Position numbers and translations under genes: made by a program. The notes beneath the pieces were generated by a model. It did not search any database, was not told the DNA's origin, and saw only the letters and a list, made by a program, of their open reading frames with translations. From Adiantum capillus-veneris (Eukaryota > Streptophyta > Polypodiopsida > Polypodiales > Pteridaceae), in the NCBI GenBank assembly GCA_014529385.2, contig CM043971.1:27754769-27818768 (forward strand): a DNA stretch of 64,000 nucleotides. Direction: 5' to 3'. This document shows positions 31,846 to 44,217 of the stretch, piece by piece. Numbering within the stretch: position 1 is the stretch's first letter; the number at the start of each line of letters is the position of its first letter.

Positions 31846-32189
31846 GATTACGGGCACTTCTTTATGTTCTAATGCTTCTGAGTCATTGGGGGTTCCTATG
31901 TCCCCATAACATTATCTCTAGGAAATATATCTTTGCCTCCGCAAACTCCACATCTCTCTTTAAGGAGCCTTTCAGCAACTGAGGTGGTCTCCCTTCTGCT
32001 TCCTGTTCACCAAAGACAATTTTTGGATCGACCCTCTACCTCTTCATTATGTGAGATCTTAATCCTAACAAAAACATAATACATGCAATAATAGGTAAGT
32101 ATTGGGACTAAGAAGCTTCAGAAACATACCATAGACACATCAACATTTGACTTTTATATTAAGTATTATAACACATTTCTCAAAAATTG

Positions 32190-32206
32190 CAAATTGTTGC
32201 TCTATG

Positions 32207-32237
<31 letters not shown>

Positions 32238-32433
32238 TGATAGATTGGTCTCATAGGTCATGTTGGCAATTTAAAAAGGTTAATAGAGCATCTCATTTTA
32301 TTTGAGTGCTAACTCCTCTGTTTCCCTGTTTTGCTACCCCTTATATGCTCTACGACATGCGACGGACAATCGACAGATCGAAACTACATGTATGTGTGCC
32401 ATAGGACAACAACAAAGTTCTCTCTCTCTCCTC

Positions 32434-32501
<68 letters not shown>

Positions 32502-32657
32502 AAAATTGGTCTCATAGGTCATGTTGGCATTTTAAAGGTTAATAAAGCATCTCCTCTTATTTGAGTGCCTACCCCTCTCTCTCCCATGATTTGCTACCCA
32601 TCTTGTGCTCTACGGTGTGTGAAGGACAATCGGTGGACCAATAATACACGTATGTGC
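32190..32657. repeat. tandem duplication headed by (TG)n
   Basis: Two diverged units: about 32196-32450 and 32452-32657. Each starts with a (TG)n run followed by ATTGGTCTCATAGGTCATGT, then GGTTAATARAGCATCTC and GACAATCG. The second unit's (TG)n is preceded by (CT)n. Confidence 0.8.
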
Positions 32658-32689
32658 TGTTGAATTGGAGGGAGAGAGTGTAGATAGAC

Positions 32690-32754
<65 letters not shown>

Positions 32755-33660
32755 CGACACCATCATATGCAATCCCCAAAGTGTGTGGAGAGCACAATCT
32801 GAGTACACATATATAATGGGGACTCCTAGCTATATATAGCATAGGTGTGGGCTCTCTATATACCTCCAACACACTGACTCAAATAGGAGTCCCCTAACTT
32901 TGGATGAAAAAACCCTTGGGGGTACAAGGGAAAAACCCACAACACTATATAGATGCACTATTGTATTAATAAATTTTCAAATTTACAAAAATATGTTCTC
33001 CAGGCACTACATCACTCCATAATATACAACAATGGCCATAAAGGCTCAAAAAATTCTAATAAACACAAAGTGAAGGTTTAAGTTGCAGGAGCTTTAGCGT
33101 CTTTGATCCCTTGTATGTGCTGCTTGATGTGATTTTTATCCTGTTGACAACAACAACTCAAGAAACATATCGAGACGTAAAGGTTAGAAATAATCACATC
33201 ACATTGTCCTTAGAGACGGTTCGCGACGTCGCTCTAGAGACGACATAGGAACAAATGTAATGCCGATGTAATCACATGTGTAGACGACATAGAAACACAC
33301 ATAATATTGATGTAATCACATGTGCACACAAAGCCGACATGTAATAAACATATTGGCCCCCCCAAGATCTTAACTGACAACAATCATCATCATAGCTTTA
33401 CGTACCATGGCATTGGAAAGACTTAGAAAAACTTTGAAATAGGAATCATCATCATGAATTTACGTACCATGGCATCAAAGACGCTTTCAGTAAATAAAAA
33501 CTTTGAAATAGTAATAAGCATCATGGCTTTATGTACCAGGGTATCATGGTAGTCACCATGGAATTAGAGACGCTTTTAGAAGAAAAACCTGACAATATGG
33601 ATCCACATTGCTACCATATTGTAGCTCAAAGTACCATAGATTCACGTTATACCCTGCATC
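32658..33660 (-). mobile_element. E7: truncated copia-family element (3' end)
   Basis: The 3' LTR is 32658-32871 (214 bp; TGTTGGAGG..TTCAACA on the minus strand) with a 58-bp GA/CT tract. The conserved 3' end with CCCTTG..CAAGGG follows, and then family internal sequence: CTTGATGTGATTTT, CGGTTCGCGACGTCGCTCTA and CCATGGTACGTAAA repeats at 33395-33560. No 5' LTR or primer site is found before the A' boundary at 33938, so the 5' part is missing. Confidence 0.7.
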
Positions 33661-33937
33661 GACAAAATAATCTTGTACAATTACTTATGTGAAAAACATA
33701 TGTACTTACTTTCAACTAGAACGACCAACAAGGATCAACTGAACTCTCAACTAGAATAATAACAAACTCCTAGCTGAAATAATCATTAACAACCATCAGT
33801 TAAAAACAAAACATTAGATAGAGGGATAAACTGGACATTTGTCAGTCTTTCCTCTCTCTTACAATGACATCAAATAGCATTCCAACCTAAAAATTACACC
33901 GATATTCATCAATTAGCACTCGGAGCTACCGAGTTAG
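33661..33937. other. stretch between E7 and A'
   Basis: AT-rich, with CAACTAGAA repeated three times near 33713-33760. No gene seen. The last part is the natural continuation of unit A beyond the gap, in reverse orientation. Confidence 0.4.
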
Positions 33938-35270
33938 CTGTGCCGCCATTTCTCTACGATTAAGGAGTAGGCAAACCACTGTGAAGCGAACATAAAAGTG
34001 GAGATTCTTGCTAGCAACGGTAACATCCTTGACAATGTCTTTGAAACAGTCTCTATTTATAATTGCCTTGTAAATATGTATGGGTGTATAATCACGGAGG
34101 CGAGAAAACTTCTTGTGTGCCTTGGATGCAAGAGTCCAAAAGACCTTATGAACACTACCCATTGCAAGCTTATCAAGATATGTCAATGATGAGAAAGAGA
34201 ACTACCGCAGCTTGCAACATTACCTTTTGAAGCTGGTGCTTTTTACCATAGTAGCACAAATCACAAAGAAAAATTCATCGAGATGACAAGCTATGATTCC
34301 ACCGCATGCAAACTAGCAAAATGAAAATGCAAGTTAAGTTTCGAGATGAGTTACTCTTTCAAGTTCATGGTGAAAAAAGCAAAGATGATGAAGACAAGGA
34401 GGCATGATCAGATCAATCAAAAACGCTTGGATGCGCATCTCTGTTGTGCATCTGCATATTGATGCATGCCGAGCACTCCTCAACAATGTGTTTCAGCCTG
34501 CACTAGATCAACAAATCACAGGTGGCGGAACAAACGAAACCTTTGGAGACGGGGTTACGTGCAGGGTGGGCGTTGGAGTTGTTGAAAATCTTCAAGATGG
34601 GATATGCTACCTCCTTATACAGGTGCAACGTCACTAAACTATTGTTACATCACTAAACTATTGCTACGTCGCTGTAGCGAAGCATTGCAAACTAATAATA
34701 ATATAGCAAACTCTGAATAATGCAAACTAATAATAGCGAAACAAGCGATAACACATAAAATATAGGTGCAATGAGCTTGCTGTCTTTGCCAATAAAAATA
34801 GATAAAGGCAAGCACTCTAAATAAAAAGGAGACATGGTGCAGCTTTTCTTTGATTCAGGTGCCTATGCATGCCTGATATGGCGTAACCAGTCTTGATTCA
34901 TCATGGGCCGGTTCGGGTGAGAGAAACAAATAGTAGACGCTCATGCCTTCTCTCTCTCTCTTCTCGTCTGCCTACGTTCTTAGTCTTGAGTACATGGCGT
35001 GAAAACTCCCTAGAGCTCATCCAGGAGGGACGGGGGCGCTTACATACTTCATTCTGTCTCTTTCCCGACCTCTCTCTGCACGGTGCTTCGTGCCTGACCT
35101 CGCTCTGCATGTAAGAATCTATCTTTAACTTCCGTTTCAGCATGTTAGCAGGTTTTTTATTTTGTTTCGAATGTCTTATTTAGGCTTTTGTTTCCAAATC
35201 CATCTGTTAGCAGGTTTTTTTTTTTTGGTTTCGAATGTCTAATTTAGGCTTTTGTTTCCAACCTTTGCAG

Positions 35271-36704
35271 GGATGCTATTTTCAATTCTGTGAAGGAGAA
35301 GATTATCCTTTCAGGTTTCCTACGAACCGCTGTCGAAGAAGCAGTTAACGTGCATGGAATTCCCAGGTTTGCTATTGTCATAGTCTATTCTAATGTATTT
35401 TGTAATTGCTTAACGTTGTTTTGTTTAACTGTTGAAACACTTCAATCTTCTTTATCAAACTCCCAGGGACGCAGTAGTTCCATACGATGTGGTGCCTCTT
35501 AGTAAACGAGCCAAACTTGAGGATTTAAATGGTGAAAATGGCATCCCATTGTGCAGTGTTCCGAAGTTATTCAGTGATTCTAAGTTCTGTCCCATTATTA
35601 TAGAGAAATGTGCAGGTGCAATCAAGAAATTCTTTGACCAAAGTACAAACGAGTTTGTTGGTACTTTTGTCTTTCTGCACAAGACAATCGGGATCACAGC
35701 ATTTCATTCCGTTGCTCATGGCCAATATGTGCTCAATGGCGAAACTCTTGCAATCGATGGATTGCCAATGTAGCATATGGTGTCCTACCCTTATTACGAT
35801 TTGTCGTTTTAACAACGTGCCTAATAGGTCTGAAGCAAACTATATTGAGCTTGGGAGAGAAATTGATATCTACAAAGGTATAGAATGTTGAAAATTGTGT
35901 AAAAGTGACGTTTGTTTGGATGCAGTCTTACTGGTTTTTTTGTTTTGAATAGGTGGTAATTTCTATGTTGCTGCTTATCTGGCCCTCGATTTGGAAAGCT
36001 CAATGTTGATGGATGAGGATATTTTAATAACTCCCGGAGCAGTCAGTCGACGCCTCTCTCGTCACAGTTCTGATTTTATTACTGGAGCTTATAAATCCTG
36101 CAGAGGGTCATCCGGTATGGGACTTTGGTCCACCTAGCTGCCATGCGATTGGTCATTTAGAATATTTAAGTTGTTGAATGCATTGGTATAAATTGAATGA
36201 CCCATAGAAATGAGTTTTGATTGTTCCAAGAGTCTTAAAAGTTATCAAGTTCTTGGCTGAATTGGGATTGTGTTGTTAGGAGGGGCTGTGCTTACCATAA
36301 ATGGGAAGTTAATTGGCATGCATCTCCATAACGAATTCCATGAGGATAATGAATATCATACCATGAGTGATGCTGTTTTTGCATGTCCCGAAGACTACAA
36401 AATTAAGGCTCCCAAAACCTATTTCAGGTGACATGTTTCATACATTATTCTGAACCATTTTAGTGTTAAATAAATTAACTTATTAACTGGAATATTCTAC
36501 TGTTTCAATTCAATGTAGATATGAAAGAAAGTGGACCATGCTGGAATTGCCTTTCAGGCTGCAGATGCATTAAAACTGTCCCGTCATGCTGCGAGCAACA
36601 TGGCTCACAAAAGCTCTTTTGGAACCTTTTTAAATGTTAATGTTATCCAGAAAAAACTGAATTCGTTGCTCATAAAAGAGCAACAGAATCAGTCATTGGA
36701 ATAA
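35271..36704 (+). pseudogene. trypsin-like protease-fold gene, copy A'
   Basis: Same gene as 25347-26787. Exons here: 35271-35366, 35467 to about 35875, 35953-36114, 36280-36427 and 36519-36704, with GT/AG ends. This copy keeps open the stretch with the His-type motif TAFHSVAHG, which is scrambled in A, but that frame stops at 35773. It also has one G fewer near 36523, which breaks the last exon that is intact in A. The candidate Ser motif GSSGG spans the 36114/36280 junction. A consensus of the two copies would be needed to judge whether the locus is functional. Confidence 0.5.
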
Positions 36705-36999
36705 TGATGAGCTTAGATACTTTTCAGACTTGGGAGTTTTGAAAACTCATGTGAGTTTGGGACTTAAATGGACAAGCATTACCTGGTTTGCCATATTTTT
36801 TGCTATGGTGTAGTAATTGTGCCACTCCCCTTTGATTGACGGCTAATTGAATGTTATGATGACGCGTTTGAACATGTCTATTTCTATTTTAAATGAACCT
36901 TCACTTTTCAGTTGACGGGACCTTCACTAATGAATATAATTGCCTTGATGTTCTCGTTACAATGTTTGATAGATCACTTGTTGATTTCTGCTGAGTATA

Positions 37000-39900
37000 T
37001 TTGATGTTGATTTTAAAAATGCTGGTATCATTTGGTAAATTTCTAGTGGAAAGAGGTATTTCACCAGTCCTAGCCAGCTGCCAGATTCAAATCTGCCAAC
37101 AGAATGTATTTCTGGCTGTAATACGATTCAGTCATAGCAAGTTTTCAAGGTTGGTGCGTAACCTTAAATTTCTAGCAGAGAGCAACAAATCTTGTCATAG
37201 TGACTGCTATGACTGAGAATGTGGCCCCCCTTTGTTATTGAGAGCCCTGCCCTCATAGTTTGAAGGATGTAGGTCGTCTCAGAGAAGCCCTGGGAGGGGA
37301 GTGCTAACAAAAATCATGGAGTAATTTGTTTAAGGTGATCACAGTGTATTCAAATTCCATTCTGTAGAGCCGCAGTCTGCTTTAAGTTGTTGATGATGGT
37401 TGATGATGATGAATTTGGGAAGGCTCTAGGCATGACCATCATCAAAATCTGGTGTTATGGCTTCATGCTTCGCTATCAACACTATTTTAGGTCCCTTCAG
37501 TATGCTGCCAGTTTTGTATTTATTGGGATTGCTTGCAGTATTGGTACTTCTTTCCACCCTTTACAGCTCCGTTAAGGTCACCCACTGCAGGAAGTGCGTT
37601 GGAACAGTCAAACAGATGACGGATTCCTATTGAGCCATTACGGTTTCCCTGCGTTTCAACCCTATTGAGCCATGTTTGCGAACATGCAGATTTCATATCG
37701 TGAGTTCTTCCAAGCTTTGATTAGCTGATATCGTGTTGGTTTTTTTAGCTTACTTGCATTTCCAGGACGCAATAAAATGTGCAGAGAGGCCTAGTATCTG
37801 CAGTATGCATTTTGGTCTTTTGCACATGCAGACATACACATGCATATGCAGTAGAGGCATACACATACATGCACATGCATGCATCCTCAAATACATACAC
37901 ATACAGGCAAGTGTAAATAGCACTAATGCATGCATATATACATATGCATACATGCAAGTATAACACATACATACATGCACAATGTCTTTGCTCATACATA
38001 CATGCATGTATATACTGATGCATACCTACTTATATGTAGGTACACATACTTACATGCACGCATAATGTCTTTCCTAATTTTTTGTGGTGTTTGTGATGTA
38101 CTTGCAAGTTTTTAAGGTTGGTGCGTACCAGAGTGCTATATAACCGGCATCGACACACTATTACCTCCTGCGTTGTATTGTATAAGCTTTGCAGAGCGAA
38201 TCCAAAAATAAGTGCTCTTTTAGCTTGCCTCTGCAGACACATCTCGTTCTATTTAAATTCAGCTTCTATGCTTACATTTTGTGGGTTTTTTGTAAATCAT
38301 GAATTTTTTTTGTCTTTGCATGCCATGAATCTAGAGATGAGAGAGAGCCCTTGTTTAAAAATGCACTTCCATGCATTAGGGATGGATCCTATGGATTTTT
38401 GCATTATTGAGTTCGCAAAAAGCTTTGAAGTGGTTGCACTGGTAGCCCCACCTCTTTTATCCCTTATGAAAGGAATGCTTGATGTGATTGGTTGTGTCTC
38501 ATTGGTAAGAAGAGGGATTTCAATTATGTATACTCACCTTTATTGTAATTATGTATGGATAATTGCTGCATACTAGTCTGTGCAGAGGATGGTGTTTTTT
38601 CCCTTGCTCATTGCATACTAGTCTGTGCCAAGTTGCTTATGCATAGACGTAGTTGTTATGCTAAAGCGTCTATGCATAGGCGCTTATCATAAACATGTAT
38701 GCTTGTGTGTTTATTCATTGATGTCGATGTCTTTGTGCTTGTACGTATACGTCCATGCATATAGTATATGTAGGCATTGTGCATATTCGCTTGTGCATAG
38801 ATGTGAGTGTATGGTTTTAAGCGCTTATGCATAGACGTTTATGGATAAATTTTTGCTTAGTGTTGATATTTAACTCTTATGCATAGAATTTCAATGATGT
38901 GTATGTATTTTTAATTTCAATTATGTAGCGCTTATGCATAGAATTTCAATGATGTATTAATTTCAATTATGTATGTGTATAGGTTATATACTTTGTATAT
39001 GCATATATCAAAATTCTTTATTGCTTAAAAAAGAAGATGGATGATGTATTGCCCTCGCTCCGCTTTAGTGCATGCTAACCTAATGGCAAGAATTGCTTGT
39101 TTTTAGGTGTTGTCCTCGGATGTTAGCGTATAGGCAATATCCTTTAGTGTTAGTGTTTAGGCATTGGCCTCAGATTTAGCCTATAGGCAATAGCATTAGG
39201 AGTTAGGGAGTTATTATCTTATGTAAACTAGAATAAGTGAGACTGGGAGTTATTATATTCCGTTCTTGACTCTAGAGATTAGAGAGTGAGAGCCCTTGTT
39301 TAATATATTACTTTCATGGGACATGCATGCGTTGGGCATTTAAGCCCTATGATTTGGCCATATAAGTTGTGAAGTAATCACACGTCTTTTGGCAACAACC
39401 ATGGCCACTCAGGCCTCATCCCGAGGTAAGCTGACTTTTTCCGGGGTTGTGGCAACACACTTGTTGAGGTCTTAGTCGGAACTGTCGTCTTTTGGAATGC
39501 AATGATTGCAGGCGATGCCTTGGTCGGTATGTATACAAAAGTAATACGGGAATTAAAATTTCAATAATATTATCGTGCTTCGCATTGCCTTGGCCGAAAT
39601 GTATGCCCAAGTGTGGCCGCCTGTCTTTCACACCTCCTCCTTACTCTTCACAATAATTTTTTTGGATCTAAGCGGTATGTGTCTACTCCAAAGTGGAGGG
39701 GCTTAGTGGAAAAAGTGATTGTGAAGCCTTCATGAGGTGTAAAACATGTTAATGTCTATGCCTGTTGCACGTCCTTTGCTTTTAGTGAACTAAAGTTAAA
39801 AGGGATGTGGATAATATTTGTGAGCTTGTACATGTGGTACGTGCTTCACTCGAACAAAAATAAGACTCCATGTTTCAATTATGTTCTACCAAAGTTTCTT

Positions 39901-42900
39901 TGTATCTTATTCTACTCCCTCATTGTAGATGTAATGGCTTGCTTAGCTTAGCCATAAATGTTTTGAAAGTAAGAAAGGTATATGCTCTTTTGATGTACTT
40001 GGTTAGCCAATGGTTCTTCTTCTCTTTGAATCCTTATTGCTACCATGAGCCCTTGAAAAAAAAACCCCTTGTTTTTAGTATTAGAGCTCTTTCTTCTTGC
40101 TTACTAGTGGGTAGTTTCTCCAACTTTCCTGTAGCAACTTGCTGGTTTCAGAGCAAGCTATGCACGTAGGTAAATTGCCTCAGAGCTTGCACACGGCCAT
40201 CTTAGTTGTATCACCTCTTCTATCAAACCCCCCCATCTCACTTGCCATCGTCCGAGTGCGCACTCATAATTACACTACCACATCTAGACATAATGCATTG
40301 GGGGATATTATAGAAAATCCAGATGTTAAAGAGGACATGCAAAAAATGCATGAATACCCATACATAAGCTTTCGGAGGGATGTCCTGCAAAAACGGGATG
40401 CAACATCAGATGAGAGTTAATTGGTATACCGATGACGACACCACATGGTTTGCAATGCCAGGGATGTCCTCCAAAAACGGTAGAAGATGCCAGCCAAGAA
40501 TGTGTAGGATGTTGGCGTAATTAATATTAAGTTAGCTAGCGTTGTTTGGAATACATATCGAATAACTTGAATATTGTTTACTTTTTGATGTGCAAGATGT
40601 AGATGGGCCAGCATCTCCGCTATGAGATTCATAGATATTTGATCTAGACTCGCTAGCCTTGGATTCTACAACTTATTGCCCTGAAACTGTTTGTATTGAT
40701 ATGTATTGTTTGATGTATTGGAGTCTTGTCCTACTTCAATTTCAATATACAGATTCATTTTCACTCCTGCATAAATGCTTATACATCCTATACTTATGCA
40801 TTAATAATGTATGTAATACCTAATGAACATATATGCACTTATTGTGCACAAGCGTATGCGTCAGTTGATGTGTATGCATAATGTGAGCGTAATGGGAAAT
40901 TGCGCATTATCCTCAAGTATTATGCAATTGCATAGACGACGTTAATGTATGAGCCTATAATACCCACATCTTGAAGATTGTTATAGTAGTGACAACACCA
41001 CATGGTTTGCAAGCATTATAAATACTTACATAGAAGTGGTAGAATGTATAATAAAGCATCAAAGTGTGTTTCTCTCTCTCATCACGATCGTCTGTTATGC
41101 ATACTTAAATCTCCTCCAAAGCTGAAGTTTTGAACACACTTTGATACATTGGAGTGGTGTGAGAAAAAGTTGTGCTTGAGATATTTTGATGCAAGTTCTA
41201 TGATTGGGAAGTAGACACATTTTGTTAACCTCTCTTACTCTTTGACTTTAGGTGCAATTTTTTGCTTCAATCGAGATTTTGAAAGTCAAATTTTGATTGT
41301 TTGTCAAAATGAATTTAAAAGATTAGGAATGGAAAGCTCTTGATGAGTGTTTGTCAGATCCAGTTCTCCAATAGATTTTGAGCTTGTATTTAGAGGTTAT
41401 GGAGGCTTGAATTTTTGGAGAACTATTCGTGTCATCTGTAGGGATAAAGAGTGTGAAAGATGCCTTTAAGAAAATCTTCTACTCTTACAAGCCCAACATC
41501 ATTGTATGCATGGAATCACGCATTTGGGCAATTCTTTTATAATCACTTTGATCAGTCATGGCATCTTAATGGGGACCTATAGACCTCAATCTTCCTCTGA
41601 TGGTGTTGCTAATGTTGGCAAAAGTCTGGATAACATGGTGGATTTTGCGAAGAAGCTTAGAATGGTAAAACCTTTGGTACATACCCTTCTTGTGTAAGTA
41701 GCACAAAATATTATTGACTCGCTTTCATCATCATAAGTGGGCAAGTGCACTCTCCCTTGCATTGCACTACATATCTCTAGATCTTGAGTATTGGAAAATG
41801 GGTCTTTGGAGCAATCTGAAGATTGTATATTATTTTTATAAATTCATCAACACTTTATGTGATAGATGGATACAAAACCACTAACATGGAAGTGGTGGAT
41901 TTTGAATAGAAGAGTTACTTGTCTAAACCTGAGATCTCTAACTATGAAATTGTAATCTTGCGCAATGAAAAAAAATTATAGTTTGCATTGAGAAGAATGT
42001 AGATAACGTTGATCTTTATAATAATGGTACTAAGGATGTGGCACTAAATGAGATCAAGGTATGCTTGCAACAATGACTTGGTCAAATTAAAACCTAATAT
42101 TTGACTTAAGGAACAATTTATATTTTTATAAATTTTCAGTACAAACAAGTGTTGAAGAGACTCAAAACTTTACTAAAATTATTGTCAAGCTCTTACTAGT
42201 GTCTACAGTCGAAGTCAACCTTTAAATTAGGTACAAAATCAATCAAATAGATTGAACCATGTCTTTGTATTCATATCAAAGAGAAGTACAAAGTATCTGC
42301 CTTGCTTTCTGTGGCTTTGGATGGTGTACTTCAGACGACAGTGCAATTAGGATGTTCTTCTTTTGTCATTTTGGTGGTTGATTTGTCTTTTGGGTTTGTG
42401 GTGTGGCAGCTACTCTTCCTAGTGCATTCAAGCAATAGTTCCTATGCCCGTGTTCTAGATTGATCCCTGGAGGGTGTACAATCATGACACATCCACTTCC
42501 CTTACCCTTAGATTAACATGTTGTATTGTATATGTGGATAGTGGTCCTTCTTGGACTAGAAAACAATTACAACTAGCCTTGACATTCTTTGCAGCTTGGG
42601 AGAGACTCTTCTCGATTCTCCCAGATCCGGTTCCAGATTACACAAGTATATTTTCTTTTGGATTCACCTACCTCGGGTGATCTAGTTTACATAGGTAGAG
42701 ATCGTTGGAGAGTTATGGTAGTTATCCATGGTTTGGGTGTTCCTTGTTTTGAGGGGCATGTGGAACCATTTTGGGAGTTGGTTTCTATAGACTACTTCCT
42801 TTTAGTACAAGTGGACATGATTGATAGTCTAGCTAGTGGCTTTTTTGTAGCACCTTGTTCTTCTCTTGCAGAGCTTGGATGCAGGGTCTCTTAACCTTGG

Positions 42901-43219
42901 TGTATTAGCTGCAATCTCAATATTGATGTGTGTTCCTTTCTGTGATGTTTGTTCCTAATTCACTTTGGAAGTGTGGTAGACAGATGAAGATCATTAGCAC
43001 TTTTGTTCTCAGTTCCGATGAAGTTCCTTTAGATAAAATTTGTAGTTTATTATTGTATATAGTGGTTGGTGCAATTATTTTATTCTTTGTCATTGAATAG
43101 TTGATTTCTCAGTAGCTTTAGTTGCCCCAGTCTTTGGAGTTCCCCTGTCATCTTGGAGATTTTGGCATGTGGTATGTGACCGCAGGTGTATGTTTCCAAC
43201 TCTTTCTTCGAGGGTGGAG
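37000..43219. other. mirror of the gene-poor part of A
   Basis: Reverse complement of about 18833-25050, including the PPR-like remnant (39400-39640) and the TATGCATAAGCG cluster (38600-39000). Frames differ only through indels and add nothing recognisable. Confidence 0.6.
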
Positions 43220-43780
43220 TGTTTTAGAGTTGGGAAATGATCCGCATACTAGTAGTTCATGCCTTTATTGTATGTCCAACTAATGGGGTCCCGTTCGATT
43301 GCCCCCAAGGGACACTAGAATTTTAAAACGAAGCATGCCCTGTTGACGTGGTAGCATTGTACGGACCCCCACAATTTGTGGCACTCTATTGACGTGGCAG
43401 CGCTATATGGACCCCAAAATTTTTATGCGATTTGTGGCAAGCAGAGCTGACAGTTTTATGAGATCAATTGCTTTTAGAACTAGAGGCTTTTTAGGTATTG
43501 TTTTTGGGCCAGAGGCCTTTATAAGAAGTTCGAGGGCCTCATTCTCCCTTGGATTGGCTTGGGATCATTGAGCAGAGAGAGGACCCTCGGACACTGTACT
43601 TTGCCAAGGATTAATATAAAAACAAATATTGAAAGGGGGCGCCAAACTTTGGGGGCCAATCTCTCTAGGCATGGAACTACGGGCTGTGTCATCTTGAAGT
43701 TAAGTGATTTTTAGTTTCTCTCATGTGATTGTGGCAGATTCTCGACTTGGGGCGCCCAAGTTCGTTATAGTGGTATCATA
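43220..43780 (+). mobile_element. E6 LTR, copy in A'
   Basis: LTR 43220-43770 followed by TGGTATCATA at 43771-43780. Same features as 18272-18832; the GACGTGG direct repeats are near 43343-43411 and the TATA-like box near 43518. Confidence 0.45.
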
Positions 43781-44217
43781 CCTCAGTCGATTGTTACTTC
43801 AACAAAGACTTCAGTCCATGTCATCGCAACACACATGGAATTGATTGGTGAATCATGATAGGAGAAAACTGTTGCACTTGATCGCTCCAATTTGGGTGAA
43901 AACATGAAAGATTCAGATGGACAATGGCCACCTTCTATCGACTCAGAGGAGAGTACGGGCCACTTCAACCCACGGAGTATGCACGAATGGAGATGGAACA
44001 CCAATAGTAGGTTGTTGCCTATGCTCAACAGATGTTCTAGTATTCAAAAGATCCTCACTACGCATAATTTTTGATCAAGCATCCGATTGATGGAATCCAT
44101 GCTCGATGCCATATACGACCATCAATTCACCTCTGAAGTCAGCTTTGAATAAAACGATCGTATTTGTTACTGTTCATTTTCCTTGTATAATCTCATTTTC
44201 CATGCATGGTGAAATCA

